Shown here: in pieces, positions 18,248 through 27,284 of the stretch | Numbering within the stretch: position 1 is the first letter of the stretch | How the letters are laid out: each line of letters opens with the position of its first letter | Assembly (NCBI RefSeq): GCF_011766325.1 | Contig: NZ_BLLG01000003.1 | Span: forward strand, 248,001-312,000 | Length of the DNA stretch: 64,000 nucleotides | DNA from: Streptomyces pacificus | GTDB taxonomy: Bacteria > Actinomycetota > Actinomycetes > Streptomycetales > Streptomycetaceae | Direction of reading: 5' to 3' | Notes under the pieces: generated by a model | Told to the model about the DNA's origin: nothing | Database searches by the model: none | What the model saw: only the letters and a program-made list of their open reading frames with translations | Position numbers and translations under genes: made by a program

Positions 18248-18346
18248 CGGGTCGGCATTTCGGACCGTCCCAATCGGCATCCGTCGTCGCGGCGCGGCCA
18301 CCACCGCGAAGTGGCGACTCGTAACTCGAGGCGAGAGGCCTTCGAC

Positions 18347-19552
18347 GTGGCAGCACCGCAGAACTACCTCGCAGTCATCAAGGTCATCGGTGTCGGCGGC
18401 GGTGGTGTCAATGCCATCAACCGAATGATCGAGGTCGGTCTCAAGGGCGTCGAGTTCATCGCGATCAACACGGACGCGCAAGCACTGTTGATGAGCGACG
18501 CCGACGTCAAGCTCGACGTCGGCCGCGAACTCACCCGCGGCCTCGGGGCCGGAGCCAACCCGGCCGTCGGTCGCAAGGCGGCAGAGGACCACCGAGAGGA
18601 GATCGAGGAGGTCCTCAAGGGGGCCGACATGGTCTTCGTCACCGCCGGCGAGGGCGGCGGCACCGGCACCGGCGGCGCGCCCGTCGTGGCCAACATCGCA
18701 CGCTCGCTCGGCGCCCTCACCATCGGCGTGGTCACCCGGCCCTTCACCTTCGAGGGCCGCCGTCGCGCCAACCAGGCAGAGGACGGCATCGCCGAGCTCC
18801 GCGAGGAGGTCGACACGCTCATCGTCATCCCGAACGACCGGCTGCTGTCCATCTCGGACCGCCAGGTCAGCGTGCTCGACGCGTTCAAGTCCGCGGACCA
18901 GGTGCTGCTCTCCGGCGTCCAGGGCATCACCGACCTCATCACCACGCCCGGCCTCATCAACCTCGACTTCGCCGACGTCAAGTCGGTGATGTCCGAGGCC
19001 GGCTCCGCCCTGATGGGCATCGGCTCGGCCCGCGGCGACGACCGGGCGGTGGCCGCGGCCGAGATGGCGATCTCCTCACCGCTGCTGGAAGCGTCCATCG
19101 ACGGGGCCCGCGGCGTGCTGCTCTCCATCTCCGGCGGCTCCGACCTCGGTCTGTTCGAGATCAACGAGGCCGCCCAGCTGGTGAGCGAGGCCGCTCACCC
19201 GGAGGCCAACATCATCTTCGGTGCCGTCATCGACGACGCGCTGGGCGACGAGGTGCGGGTCACCGTCATCGCGGCCGGGTTCGACGGCGGCCAGCCCCCC
19301 GTCCGCCGTGACAATGTGATCGGCGCCGCCTCCGCCAAGCGCGAGGAGCCCGCCCCGGTGCCCCGGCCGGAGCCGCCGCGCTCCCTCGGCGGACTCGGGA
19401 CCGGGACACCGCGTGAGGAGTCCGCCCCCTCCGAGCCGGCCCCCGCGGCGAAGGAGATCTCCGTACCGCAGACCGCCACTCCGCAGGTACCGCCCGCCCG
19501 GCCGTACGACAGCTCGGCGGAGGAGCTGGACGTCCCGGACTTCCTGAAGTGA
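18347..19552 (+). CDS. ftsZ: Cell division GTPase FtsZ
   Basis: 401 aa from GTG 18347 (GCGAGAGG upstream). An in-frame upstream reading to 18170 runs through promoter sequence and is not credible. The tubulin signature is [12 protein letters not shown], the T7-loop region [20 protein letters not shown], and the C-terminal peptide DVPDFLK binds SepF and other partners. It forms the Z ring; in Streptomyces it makes ladders of rings in sporulating hyphae. Nearly invariant up to about residue 320, with a variable Pro-rich linker afterwards. Confidence 0.98.
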   Translation: MAAPQNYLAVIKVIGVGGGGVNAINRMIEVGLKGVEFIAINTDAQALLMSDADVKLDVGRELTRGLGAGANPAVGRKAAEDHREEIEEVLKGADMVFVTAGEGGGTGTGGAPVVANIARSLGALTIGVVTRPFTFEGRRRANQAEDGIAELREEVDTLIVIPNDRLLSISDRQVSVLDAFKSADQVLLSGVQGITDLITTPGLINLDFADVKSVMSEAGSALMGIGSARGDDRAVAAAEMAISSPLLEASIDGARGVLLSISGGSDLGLFEINEAAQLVSEAAHPEANIIFGAVIDDALGDEVRVTVIAAGFDGGQPPVRRDNVIGAASAKREEPAPVPRPEPPRSLGGLGTGTPREESAPSEPAPAAKEISVPQTATPQVPPARPYDSSAEELDVPDFLK

Positions 19553-19559
19553 TCGTGAA

Positions 19560-20306
19560 GTGATAGCGGAGCACAACCGAGTGGGCGGCGCCCATTTCGC
19601 CTTCACCGACCGGTGGGGCGGGGTGAGCGCCGCTCCGTACGACGAGCTCAATCTCGGCGGCGCGGTCGGTGACGACCCCGCCGCCGTGCGTGCGAACCGG
19701 GAACTCGCGGCCGGGCGGCTGGGCGTCGACCCGGCGCTCGTGGTCTGGATGAACCAGGTGCACGGCCGGGAGGTCGCCGTCGTCCAAGGCCCCTGGACCG
19801 GCGGGGACGCTCCCGCCGCCGACGCGGTGGTCACCGCCCGGCGGGGTGTCCCGCTCGCGGTGCTCACCGCCGACTGCACACCGGTGCTGCTGGCCGACCC
19901 GGTCGCCGGTGTGGCGGGCGCGGCGCACGCCGGACGCCCGGGGATGGCCGCCGGGGTGGTGCCGGCGGCGGTCGGGGCGATGGTCGCGCTCGGCGCCGAC
20001 CCCTCCCGTATCACCGCCCGGACCGGACCCGCGGTCTGCGGGCGGTGCTACGAAGTGCCACCGGCGATGCGGGCGGAGGTCGCCCGGGCCGAGCCGGCGG
20101 CGTGGGCCGAGACGGCCTGGGGCACCCCCGCCGTGGACGTCGTGGCGGGAGTGCACGCGCAGCTCGAGGCGCTCGGTGTGCGCGACCGGAGCGCGTCGCC
20201 TGTCTGCACACGGGAATCGGGGGACCACTTCTCCTACCGGCGCGACCGCACCACCGGGCGGCTCGCCGGATATGTCTGGCTGGACGGCGAGGAAGACGAC
20301 GCATGA
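19560..20306 (+). CDS. pgeF: Peptidoglycan editing factor PgeF (YfiH/laccase-domain)
   Basis: 248 aa, GTG start 7 bp after ftsZ. Motifs of the DUF152 family: NQVHGREV, LTADCTPVLL and AAHAGRPGM supply the metal-binding His/Cys. Studied members remove mis-incorporated residues from peptidoglycan precursors or act on purine nucleosides. The gene follows ftsZ in most Actinobacteria. Stop overlaps the next start (ATGA). Confidence 0.9.
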   Translation: MIAEHNRVGGAHFAFTDRWGGVSAAPYDELNLGGAVGDDPAAVRANRELAAGRLGVDPALVVWMNQVHGREVAVVQGPWTGGDAPAADAVVTARRGVPLAVLTADCTPVLLADPVAGVAGAAHAGRPGMAAGVVPAAVGAMVALGADPSRITARTGPAVCGRCYEVPPAMRAEVARAEPAAWAETAWGTPAVDVVAGVHAQLEALGVRDRSASPVCTRESGDHFSYRRDRTTGRLAGYVWLDGEEDDA

Positions 20307-21022
20307 CCGAGCGCAGGACCGAACTCGCCGAGAACCTGGCGCGGGTGGAGGAACGTATCGCCTCCGCCTGTGCCGCTGCCGGGCGCGGGCGGGAAGAGGT
20401 GACGCTGATCGTGGTCACCAAGACCTATCCGGCGAGCGATGTCCGGTTGCTGCATGAACTCGGGGTGCGCCACGTGGCCGAGAACAAGGACCAGGAGGCG
20501 GCCCCGAAGGCGGCCGCCTGCTCGGATCTGTCGCTCGACTGGCACTTCGTCGGTCAGCTTCAGACCAACAAGGCCCGTTCCGTCGCCGGTTATGCCCATG
20601 TCGTGCAGTCGGTCGACCGCTTGAAGTTGGTAAGCGCCCTTTCGGCAGCGGCGGTACGCGCCGGACGCGAACTGGGCTGCCTCGTCCAGGTCGCCCTCGA
20701 CGCGGAGGCCGGTGCGGCGGGCGACCGCGGCGGCGTGGCGCCGGACGGCATCGAGGAGTTGGCCGCCGCCGTGGACGGGGCGCCGGGTCTCCGGCTCGGC
20801 GGGCTGATGGCGGTCGCCCCCCTCTCGGGTCCGTTCGCGGGGCGTCAACAGGCGGCTTTCGAGCGGTTGAGGGAATTCTCATCCCGCGTGCGCGCGAACC
20901 ATCCGGCTGCGAACATGGTGTCCGCGGGGATGAGTGGGGACCTCGAGCAGGCCGTGACGGCCGGAGCGACACATGTGCGCGTCGGTACGGCGGTACTCGG
21001 AGTCCGACCTCGGCTCGGGTAA
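20303..21022 (+). CDS. YggS family PLP-binding protein (PLPBP)
   Basis: 239 aa from ATG 20303, overlapping the pgeF stop. It carries the PLP-lysine segment [13 protein letters not shown], then [22 protein letters not shown] and near the end MSGDLEQAV and [10 protein letters not shown]. It is a single-domain PLP homeostasis protein without known enzyme activity. In Gram-positives it lies between pgeF and sepF, as here. Confidence 0.93.
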   Translation: MTERRTELAENLARVEERIASACAAAGRGREEVTLIVVTKTYPASDVRLLHELGVRHVAENKDQEAAPKAAACSDLSLDWHFVGQLQTNKARSVAGYAHVVQSVDRLKLVSALSAAAVRAGRELGCLVQVALDAEAGAAGDRGGVAPDGIEELAAAVDGAPGLRLGGLMAVAPLSGPFAGRQQAAFERLREFSSRVRANHPAANMVSAGMSGDLEQAVTAGATHVRVGTAVLGVRPRLG

Positions 21023-21156
21023 CGTCGCGAAGCAAGTCGGACCACAGTAGAAAATATGGTCATTTCCGTCGAACGGCGGACGGGCCGTGTGGATCGCGGG
21101 TACTTGGTGACGTAGCCGGACGAAGCCGATCCACCACAGAGCGGAGGACTCAGAGA

Positions 21157-21804
21157 ATGGCCGGCGCGATGCGCAAGATGGCGGTCTACCTCGGCCTCGT
21201 GGAGGACGATGGTTACGACGGCCGGGGATTCGACCCCGACGACGACTTCGAACCCGAGATGGAGCCGGAGCCCGAGCGGGACCGCCGTCGGCACCAGCCC
21301 CCGCACCAGGTGGAACGGGAGGAGCCGGTGCGCGTGGTTCAGCCGCCGGCCCCGCGGGAGCCGGCGCCGCGACCGGCTGCCGCGACCCCGCCGCCGGCGG
21401 CCCAGCTCGCCGCGGAATCCGGACGTCCGGCGCGAATCGCCCCCGTGGCATCCATCACACCCGAACGTCCCAGTCTGGAGAAGAACGCACCGGTGATCAT
21501 GCCCAAGGTTGTGTCCGAGCGGGAGCCCTACCGCATCACGACTCTGCACCCGCGGACCTACAACGAGGCCCGTACCATCGGGGAACACTTCCGTGAGGGC
21601 ACCCCGGTGATCATGAATCTGACCGAGATGGACGACACCGATGCGAAGCGACTTGTCGACTTTGCGGCAGGGCTGGTCTTCGGTCTCCATGGCAGCATTG
21701 AGCGGGTGACTCAGAAGGTCTTCCTCCTCTCGCCTGCTAACGTCGACGTCACGGCGGAGGACAAGGCCCGCATCGCAGAGGGCGGGTTCTTCAACCAGAG
21801 CTAG
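21157..21804 (+). CDS. sepF: Cell division protein SepF
   Basis: 215 aa, ATG with GCGGAGGA upstream. N-terminal amphipathic helix [14 protein letters not shown] for membrane binding, an acidic/proline-rich linker (about 20-110), and the SepF core with [17 protein letters not shown] and [16 protein letters not shown]. It tethers FtsZ to the membrane. A 134-bp gap, unusually AT-rich (around 21040-21070), separates it from the previous gene and may hold its own promoter. Confidence 0.95.
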   Translation: MAGAMRKMAVYLGLVEDDGYDGRGFDPDDDFEPEMEPEPERDRRRHQPPHQVEREEPVRVVQPPAPREPAPRPAAATPPPAAQLAAESGRPARIAPVASITPERPSLEKNAPVIMPKVVSEREPYRITTLHPRTYNEARTIGEHFREGTPVIMNLTEMDDTDAKRLVDFAAGLVFGLHGSIERVTQKVFLLSPANVDVTAEDKARIAEGGFFNQS

Positions 21805-21882
21805 AACGAGCCAGAGCGCGACCGAGGGAACGACCCGGCCGCAAGGCCGGACAATGAGAGCCAGGGGAGAGGGAAGCGCGGG

Positions 21883-22179
21883 ATGAGCGTTGCACTGCAG
21901 GTGATCTACATCGCTCTGATGTGCTTTCTCATCGTGCTGATTTTCCGACTGGTCATGGACTACGTCTTCCAGTTCGCCCGCTCGTGGCAACCCGGGAGGG
22001 CGATGGTGGTCGTCCTGGAGGCCACCTACACTGTCACCGATCCACCACTCAAGCTTCTGCGGCGGTTCATCCCGCCGCTGCGTCTCGGGGGCGTGGCACT
22101 CGATCTGTCCTTCTTCGTTCTGATGATCATCGTCTACATCCTGATCTCCGTCGTGAGCAGCGTGGGGAGAGGGATGTGA
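21883..22179 (+). CDS. YggT family membrane protein (YlmG)
   Basis: 98 aa with two hydrophobic pairs (about residues 6-28 and 69-91) and the family motif TDPPLKLLRRFIPPLRLGG between them. RBS AGGGGAGAGGGA. Conserved next to sepF and divIVA in Gram-positives and linked to division or envelope assembly; mechanism unknown. Confidence 0.9.
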   Translation: MSVALQVIYIALMCFLIVLIFRLVMDYVFQFARSWQPGRAMVVVLEATYTVTDPPLKLLRRFIPPLRLGGVALDLSFFVLMIIVYILISVVSSVGRGM

Positions 22180-22226
22180 ACGGTACGGTCTTGCCGACTG
22201 CCGACGACTACGTAGAGGTGAAGTAA
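22176..22226 (+). CDS. Possible 16-aa micro-ORF between yggT and divIVA
   Basis: GTG start overlaps the yggT stop (GTGA) and the TAA ends 3 bp before the divIVA ATG. It encodes MNGTVLPTADDYVEVK. The divIVA ribosome-binding site lies inside it, so it could couple the two genes. It may equally be chance. Confidence 0.3.
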   Translation: MNGTVLPTADDYVEVK

Positions 22227-22229
22227 GAG

Positions 22230-23354
22230 ATGCCGCTGACCCCCGAGGACGTGCGGAACAAGCAGTTCACGACCGTCCGCCTCCGAGAAGGCTATGACGA
22301 GGACGAGGTCGATGCCTTTCTCGACGAGGTCGAAGCCGAGCTGACGCGCCTCCTCCGGGAGAACGAGGACCTGCGCGCGAAGCTGGCGGCGGCGACCCGG
22401 GCGGCCGCTCAGAACCAGCAGCAGGGAATGCGCAAACCGCCGGAGCCGCAGGACGGCCGCGGTCCCGGCGCTCCCGTCCCCGCCGCCATATCCGGACCCC
22501 CGGTCCAGCAGCAGCCCCCGCAGATGGGTCCGCCCCAGCTGCCCGGTGGTGCTCCTCAGCTGCCGGCCGGTCCCGGTGGTCACGGTGGTCACGGTCCTCA
22601 GGGGCATCCTCAGGGGCATCCGCAGGGTCACCCCCAAGGGCATCCGGGGGGCGGGCCGATGGGGCCCGGCCCGATGCAGGGCGGTCCCATGGGTGGCCCG
22701 ATGGGTGGTCCGATGGGCGGTCACGGCGGTCCCCAGCTGCCGGGCCAGGGCCCGGGCGGCGACAGCGCCGCACGTGTGCTGTCGCTGGCCCAGCAGACCG
22801 CCGACCAGGCGATCGCGGAAGCCCGTTCCGAGGCCAACAAGATCGTCGGCGAGGCCCGGTCGCGCGCCGAGGGCCTGGAGCGGGACGCCCGCGCCAAGGC
22901 CGACGCGCTGGAGCGGGACGCCCAGGAGAAGCACCGCGTCGCGATGGGCTCGTTGGAGTCCGCACGCGCCACGCTGGAGCGCAAGGTCGAGGACCTGCGC
23001 GGTTTCGAGCGCGAGTACCGCACACGCCTGAAGTCGTATCTGGAGAGCCAGCTGCGCCAGTTGGAGACCCAGGCCGACGACTCGCTGGCCCCGCCGCGGA
23101 CGCCGGCGGCCGCCTCGCTGCCCCCGTCCCCTTCGATGGCTCCGGCCGGTGCCGGCGCCCCGTCGTTCGGTGGCAACCAGGGCATGGGCGGCAACCAGGG
23201 CATGGGCGGCGCCCCGTCCTACGGCGGTCAGCAGCAGATGTCTCCCGCGATGACCCAGCCGATGGCACCGGTCCGGCCGCAGGGCGGCCCGCAGCCGATG
23301 CAGCAGGCGCCGTCGCCGATGCGCGGATTCCTCATCGACGAGGACGACAACTGA
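22230..23354 (+). CDS. divIVA: DivIVA/Wag31-type polar growth protein
   Basis: 374 aa. N-terminal DivIVA domain (LTPEDVRNKQFTTVRLREGY then DEDEVDAFLDEVEAEL), a long Pro/Gln/Gly/Met-rich linker with QGHP and GGPM repeats (about 85-175), and a coiled coil (about 180-285), then a low-complexity tail ending MRGFLIDEDDN. In Streptomyces DivIVA is essential and marks hyphal tips and branch sites. The linker repeats are 12-bp units in DNA (about 22600-22650). Confidence 0.96.
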   Translation: MPLTPEDVRNKQFTTVRLREGYDEDEVDAFLDEVEAELTRLLRENEDLRAKLAAATRAAAQNQQQGMRKPPEPQDGRGPGAPVPAAISGPPVQQQPPQMGPPQLPGGAPQLPAGPGGHGGHGPQGHPQGHPQGHPQGHPGGGPMGPGPMQGGPMGGPMGGPMGGHGGPQLPGQGPGGDSAARVLSLAQQTADQAIAEARSEANKIVGEARSRAEGLERDARAKADALERDAQEKHRVAMGSLESARATLERKVEDLRGFEREYRTRLKSYLESQLRQLETQADDSLAPPRTPAAASLPPSPSMAPAGAGAPSFGGNQGMGGNQGMGGAPSYGGQQQMSPAMTQPMAPVRPQGGPQPMQQAPSPMRGFLIDEDDN

Positions 23355-23395
23355 CGGCGGGTTAGGGCGCGAAGCGCGCTCGGCCGTCGGCAGGC

Positions 23396-23443
23396 CACAA
23401 CGGGTCGGGCCCGGGACTTCGGTCCCGGGCCCGACCCGTTGTG
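23396..23443. terminator. Bidirectional terminator between divIVA and ileS
   Basis: A perfect 22-bp stem (23396-23417 with 23422-23443) closed by a TTCG tetraloop, between convergent genes. It is the strongest hairpin noticed in the window. Confidence 0.9.
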
Positions 23444-23446
23444 CGT

Positions 23447-23494
23447 CCCGAAGGGCCCGGACCCCGAAGGGCCCGGACCCCGAAGGGCCCGGAC
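23447..23494. repeat. 16-bp tandem repeat, 3 perfect copies
   Basis: Unit CCCGAAGGGCCCGGAC repeated three times right after the terminator and before the ileS stop codon. Non-coding. Confidence 0.88.
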
Positions 23495-23517
23495 CCTCGA
23501 TGCGGTGCGCGTGCGTG

Positions 23518-26500
23518 TCACGCCTTGCGGAGGCGGAACGTCAGGGAGAGCCCCTCGTCCGTGAACGGCGGTCCGTAGGCGTCGTCGCCCTGGCCCGCCC
23601 CGAAGTCCGTCGCCAGGACCTCGTCGGAGATCAGCCCGGAGTGGTCGGTGAGCGCAGAGGCGACCTCGGTGTCCGAGGACGACCACCGGAGTGCGATGCG
23701 GTCCGCGACGTCCAGACCGCTGTTCTTGCGTGCCTCCTGGATCAGCCGGATCGCGTCACGGGCGAGCCCCGCCCGCCGCAGCTCCGGGGTGATCTCCAGA
23801 TCCAGCGCCACCGTGGCGCCCTGGTCGGAGGCGACCGACCAGCCCTCGCGCGGCGTCTCCGTGATGATGACCTCCTCCGGGGAGAGGGTCACCTGCTCGC
23901 CGTCGACCTCGATCACGGCCGAACCGGACCGCAGTGCCCGCGACAGGCCGGCCGCGTCCGCCGCTGCCACGGCCTTGGCGACGGCCTGCACGCCCTTGCC
24001 GAAGCGCTTGCCCAGCGCCCGGAAGTTCGCCTTCGCCGTCGTGTCGACGAGGGAACCGCCGCCCGCGGGTCCTGCGGAGGAACCGGTCAGCGGCGCCAGG
24101 GCGGAGACGTTGAGCTCCTCGGTGATCTGCGCGTGCAACTCGGGCGGCAGGGATGCGAAGCCGGGGGCTGCGACCAGCGCCCGTGACAGCGGCTGCCGGG
24201 TCTTCACACCCGACTCGGCGCGGGTCGCACGGCCCAGTTCCACCAGCCGGCGGACCAGCGCCATCTGCCGGGACAGCTCCGGGTCCACGGTCGACGGGTC
24301 GGCCTCGGGCCACGTCGCGAGGTGCACGGACTCCGGGGCCTCCGGCGTCACCGGGACCACGAGGTCCTGCCACACGCGCTCGGTGATGAAGGGGGTGAGC
24401 GGGGCCATCAGCCGCGTCACGGTCTCGACCACGTCGTGGAGGGTGCGCAGCGCCGCCGCGTCGCCCTGCCAGAACCGCCGGCGGGAGCGGCGGACGTACC
24501 AGTTCGACAGGTCGTCCACGAAGGACGAGACCAGCTTGCCGGCGCGCTGGGTGTCGTACGCCTCCAGCGCCTGCGTCACCTGGTCGACCAGTGCGTGCAG
24601 CTCCGAGAGGAGCCAGCGGTCGAGCACACTGCGCTCCGCCGGTTCCGGGTCCGCGGCCGAGGGCGCCCAGCCCGAGGTGCGGGCGTACAGCGCCTGGAAG
24701 GCCACCGTGTTCCAGTAGGTGAGCAGTGTCTTGCGCACGACCTCCTGGATGGTGCCGTGCCCGACCCGGCGAGCCGCCCAGGGCGATCCCCCCGCGGCCA
24801 TGAACCAGCGCACGGCGTCGGCGCCGTGCTGGTCCATGAGCGGGATCGGCTGCAGGATGTTGCCCAGGTGCTTGGACATCTTGCGGCCGTCCTCGGCGAG
24901 GATGTGGCCGAGGCAGACGACGTTCTCGTACGACGACTTGTCGAAGACCAGTGTGCCGACGGCCATCAGCGTGTAGAACCAGCCGCGGGTCTGGTCGATC
25001 GCCTCGGAGATGAACTGTGCCGGGTAGCGCTTCTCGAAGACCTCCCTGTTCCGGTAGGGGTAGCCCCACTGCGCGAACGGCATGGAACCCGAGTCGTACC
25101 AGGCGTCGATGACCTCCGGTACCCGGGTGGCCGTAGAGGAGCACTGCGGGCAGTCGAAGACGACCGCGTCGATGAACGGGCGGTGCGGGTCCAGGCCCGA
25201 CTGGTCCTCCCCGGTGAGGGCGCTCAGTTCGGCGAGCGAGCCCACGACGGTGAGGTGGTCCTCCTCGCAGCGCCAGATCGGCAGCGGGGTGCCCCAGTAG
25301 CGGTTCCGCGAAAGGGCCCAGTCGATGTTGTTGTCGAGCCAGTCGCCGTACCGGCCGGTCTTGACCGACTCCGGGAACCAGTTGGTGTTCTCGTTCTCCG
25401 CGAGGAGCCGGTCCTTGATCGCGGTGGTGCGGATGTACCACGACGGCTGCGCGTAGTACAGCAGCGCCGTGTGGCAGCGCCAGCAGTGCGGGTAGCTGTG
25501 CTCGTACGGGACGTGCCGGAAGAGCAGGCCGCGGGCGGCCAGGTCCTCGGTGAGGGCCTCGTCGGCCTTCTTGAAGAAGACGCCGCCGACGAGCGGTACG
25601 TCCTCCTCGAAGGTGCCGTCGGGGCGGACCGGGTTCACCACGGGCAGCCCGTAGGCGCGGCAGACCCTGAGGTCGTCCTCGCCGAAGGCGGGGGACTGGT
25701 GGACCAGTCCGGTGCCGTCGTCCGTGGTCACGTACTCGGCGTTGACCACGTAGTGCGCGGGCGCCGGGAAGTCGACGAGCCCGAACGGGCGGCGGTAGCC
25801 CCAGCGCTCCATCTGCGAGCCGGTGAAGGTGCGGCCCGTGGCCTGCCAGCCCTCCCCCGGACCCTCGGGCCCGGGGGCTGCGCCACCACCGAGGACCTTC
25901 TCCAGCAGCGGTTCGGCGACGACGAGCTGCTCCTCGCCGTTCGACACCACCGCATAGGTGACATCGGGGTGGGCCGCCACCGCGGTGTTGGACACCAGCG
26001 TCCACGGGGTCGTCGTCCAGACCAGCAGCGACGCCTCGCCCGCGAGCGGGCCCGAGGTCAGCGGGAAGCGGACGAAGACGGACGGGTCCACGACGGTCTC
26101 GTAGCCCTGCGCCAGCTCGTGGTCGGACAGGCCGGTGCCGCAGCGCGGGCACCAGGGGGCGACGCGGTGGTCCTGTACCAGCAGGCCCTTGCCGAAGATC
26201 TCCTTCAGGGACCACCACACGGACTCGATGTACTCCGGGTCCATGGTCCGGTAGGCCTCGTCGAGGTCGACCCAGTAGCCCATGCGGGTCGTCAGCTCGG
26301 CGAAGGCGTCGGTGTGGCGGGTCACCGACTCGCGGCACTTCGCGTTGAACTCCGCGATGCCGTACGCCTCGATGTCCTTCTTGCCGTTGAAGCCGAGTTC
26401 CTTCTCGACGGCGAGTTCGACGGGCAGGCCGTGGCAGTCCCAGCCCGCCTTGCGGGCCACGTGGTAGCCCTGCATGGTCCGAAAGCGCGGGAAGACGTCC

Positions 26501-26706
26501 TTGAAGACCCGGGCCTCGATGTGGTGGGCACCGGGCATGCCGTTGGCCGTGGGCGGACCCTCGTAGAAGACCCACTCGGGGCGGCCCTCGGACTGGTCGA
26601 GGCTCTTGGCGAAGACCTTGTTCTCGCGCCAGAAGTCGAGCACGGCGCGCTCGAGCGCGGGCAGGTCGACCTGGGCTGGTACCTGGCGGTAGTGCGGCGG
26701 CGTCAT
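23518..26706 (-). CDS. ileS: Isoleucyl-tRNA synthetase
   Basis: 1062 aa, ATG 26706 with GGAGGAG upstream. Class I signature in the form GAHHIEA (about 59-65) and KMSKH (about 608-612); Cys pairs WCPRC and CWRCH suggest bound zinc. Length and the KMSKH form match the eukaryote-like clade of IleRS found in many Actinobacteria, a clade reported to tolerate mupirocin better (family knowledge, not tested here). It charges tRNA-Ile and has an editing domain. Expression is probably controlled by the T-box in its leader. Confidence 0.97.
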   Translation of the reverse strand: MTPPHYRQVPAQVDLPALERAVLDFWRENKVFAKSLDQSEGRPEWVFYEGPPTANGMPGAHHIEARVFKDVFPRFRTMQGYHVARKAGWDCHGLPVELAVEKELGFNGKKDIEAYGIAEFNAKCRESVTRHTDAFAELTTRMGYWVDLDEAYRTMDPEYIESVWWSLKEIFGKGLLVQDHRVAPWCPRCGTGLSDHELAQGYETVVDPSVFVRFPLTSGPLAGEASLLVWTTTPWTLVSNTAVAAHPDVTYAVVSNGEEQLVVAEPLLEKVLGGGAAPGPEGPGEGWQATGRTFTGSQMERWGYRRPFGLVDFPAPAHYVVNAEYVTTDDGTGLVHQSPAFGEDDLRVCRAYGLPVVNPVRPDGTFEEDVPLVGGVFFKKADEALTEDLAARGLLFRHVPYEHSYPHCWRCHTALLYYAQPSWYIRTTAIKDRLLAENENTNWFPESVKTGRYGDWLDNNIDWALSRNRYWGTPLPIWRCEEDHLTVVGSLAELSALTGEDQSGLDPHRPFIDAVVFDCPQCSSTATRVPEVIDAWYDSGSMPFAQWGYPYRNREVFEKRYPAQFISEAIDQTRGWFYTLMAVGTLVFDKSSYENVVCLGHILAEDGRKMSKHLGNILQPIPLMDQHGADAVRWFMAAGGSPWAARRVGHGTIQEVVRKTLLTYWNTVAFQALYARTSGWAPSAADPEPAERSVLDRWLLSELHALVDQVTQALEAYDTQRAGKLVSSFVDDLSNWYVRRSRRRFWQGDAAALRTLHDVVETVTRLMAPLTPFITERVWQDLVVPVTPEAPESVHLATWPEADPSTVDPELSRQMALVRRLVELGRATRAESGVKTRQPLSRALVAAPGFASLPPELHAQITEELNVSALAPLTGSSAGPAGGGSLVDTTAKANFRALGKRFGKGVQAVAKAVAAADAAGLSRALRSGSAVIEVDGEQVTLSPEEVIITETPREGWSVASDQGATVALDLEITPELRRAGLARDAIRLIQEARKNSGLDVADRIALRWSSSDTEVASALTDHSGLISDEVLATDFGAGQGDDAYGPPFTDEGLSLTFRLRKA

Positions 26707-26713
26707 GTGCGGG

Positions 26714-26998
26714 CTCCTCCAACGGAGTGTCTCTGTTCCGTCGGAGGGACGAGAGCCGATGCGCTGCGCTCCCGCGGTACCACCCTCCTTGGCCCTCCGG
26801 CGCGCGGCCGGGGAGCCCCCTCATTGGGGCAGCGATGCCGGCTCTACTGGCCCCGGTCTGCGTGCGGGCGTTCTTCCGGCGGCTCCGGGGTGATCCTTCG
26901 CACCGCGCTCGCCCCCGGGCTCTCACCGTCCCCGGGTCGCTCATGGCCGCCTACGGCACTACTCGTCCCCATCCACGCCTTTCGCTTCGCCCAGTGTA
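26714..26998 (-). promoter_or_regulatory. T-box riboswitch leader of ileS, translational type, with promoter -10
   Basis: On the minus strand the T-box core AGGGTGGTACCGCGG is at about 26772-26787. Further 5' an ATC (Ile) triplet at 26894-26892 is a candidate specifier. Between T-box and ATG an 11-bp hairpin (26716-26726 with 26737-26747, one G-U pair) buries the GGAGGAG at 26714-26720. This is the arrangement of actinobacterial ileS T-boxes that control translation rather than termination. A TACACT box at 26998-26993 predicts a leader near 280 nt. Confidence 0.88.
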
Positions 26999-27284
26999 CG
27001 GGCCCGGCAGCCGCGGGGCCGACCGGATTTCCCGGGCGGGGGACCGGCCGGGGACCGGGCCTGCGCATGACCCGAATGGCCACACGGGGCCGGGCCGGTT
27101 CCCGGCGGCGCGCACCCGGCGGATTAGGGGGCGGGGAGCTGGGCACAACGGATGCAGGCTCGCGTTGGGGAAGGCGCGGGGCGGGCCGGATGAGCGGCGT
27201 GCCCCGTTGCCGCGGCGCTGGGGTCGATTTATCGTCCCAGCACGATGCGCGAGCAAGATCACAATATGTGAAGGGGCCGCGGCC

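Noticed and set aside
23756..26944. 1062-codon minus-strand frame overlapping ileS in another phase
   Set aside because: Arg/Pro/Gly-rich shadow of ileS; it has no motif and runs through the T-box leader.
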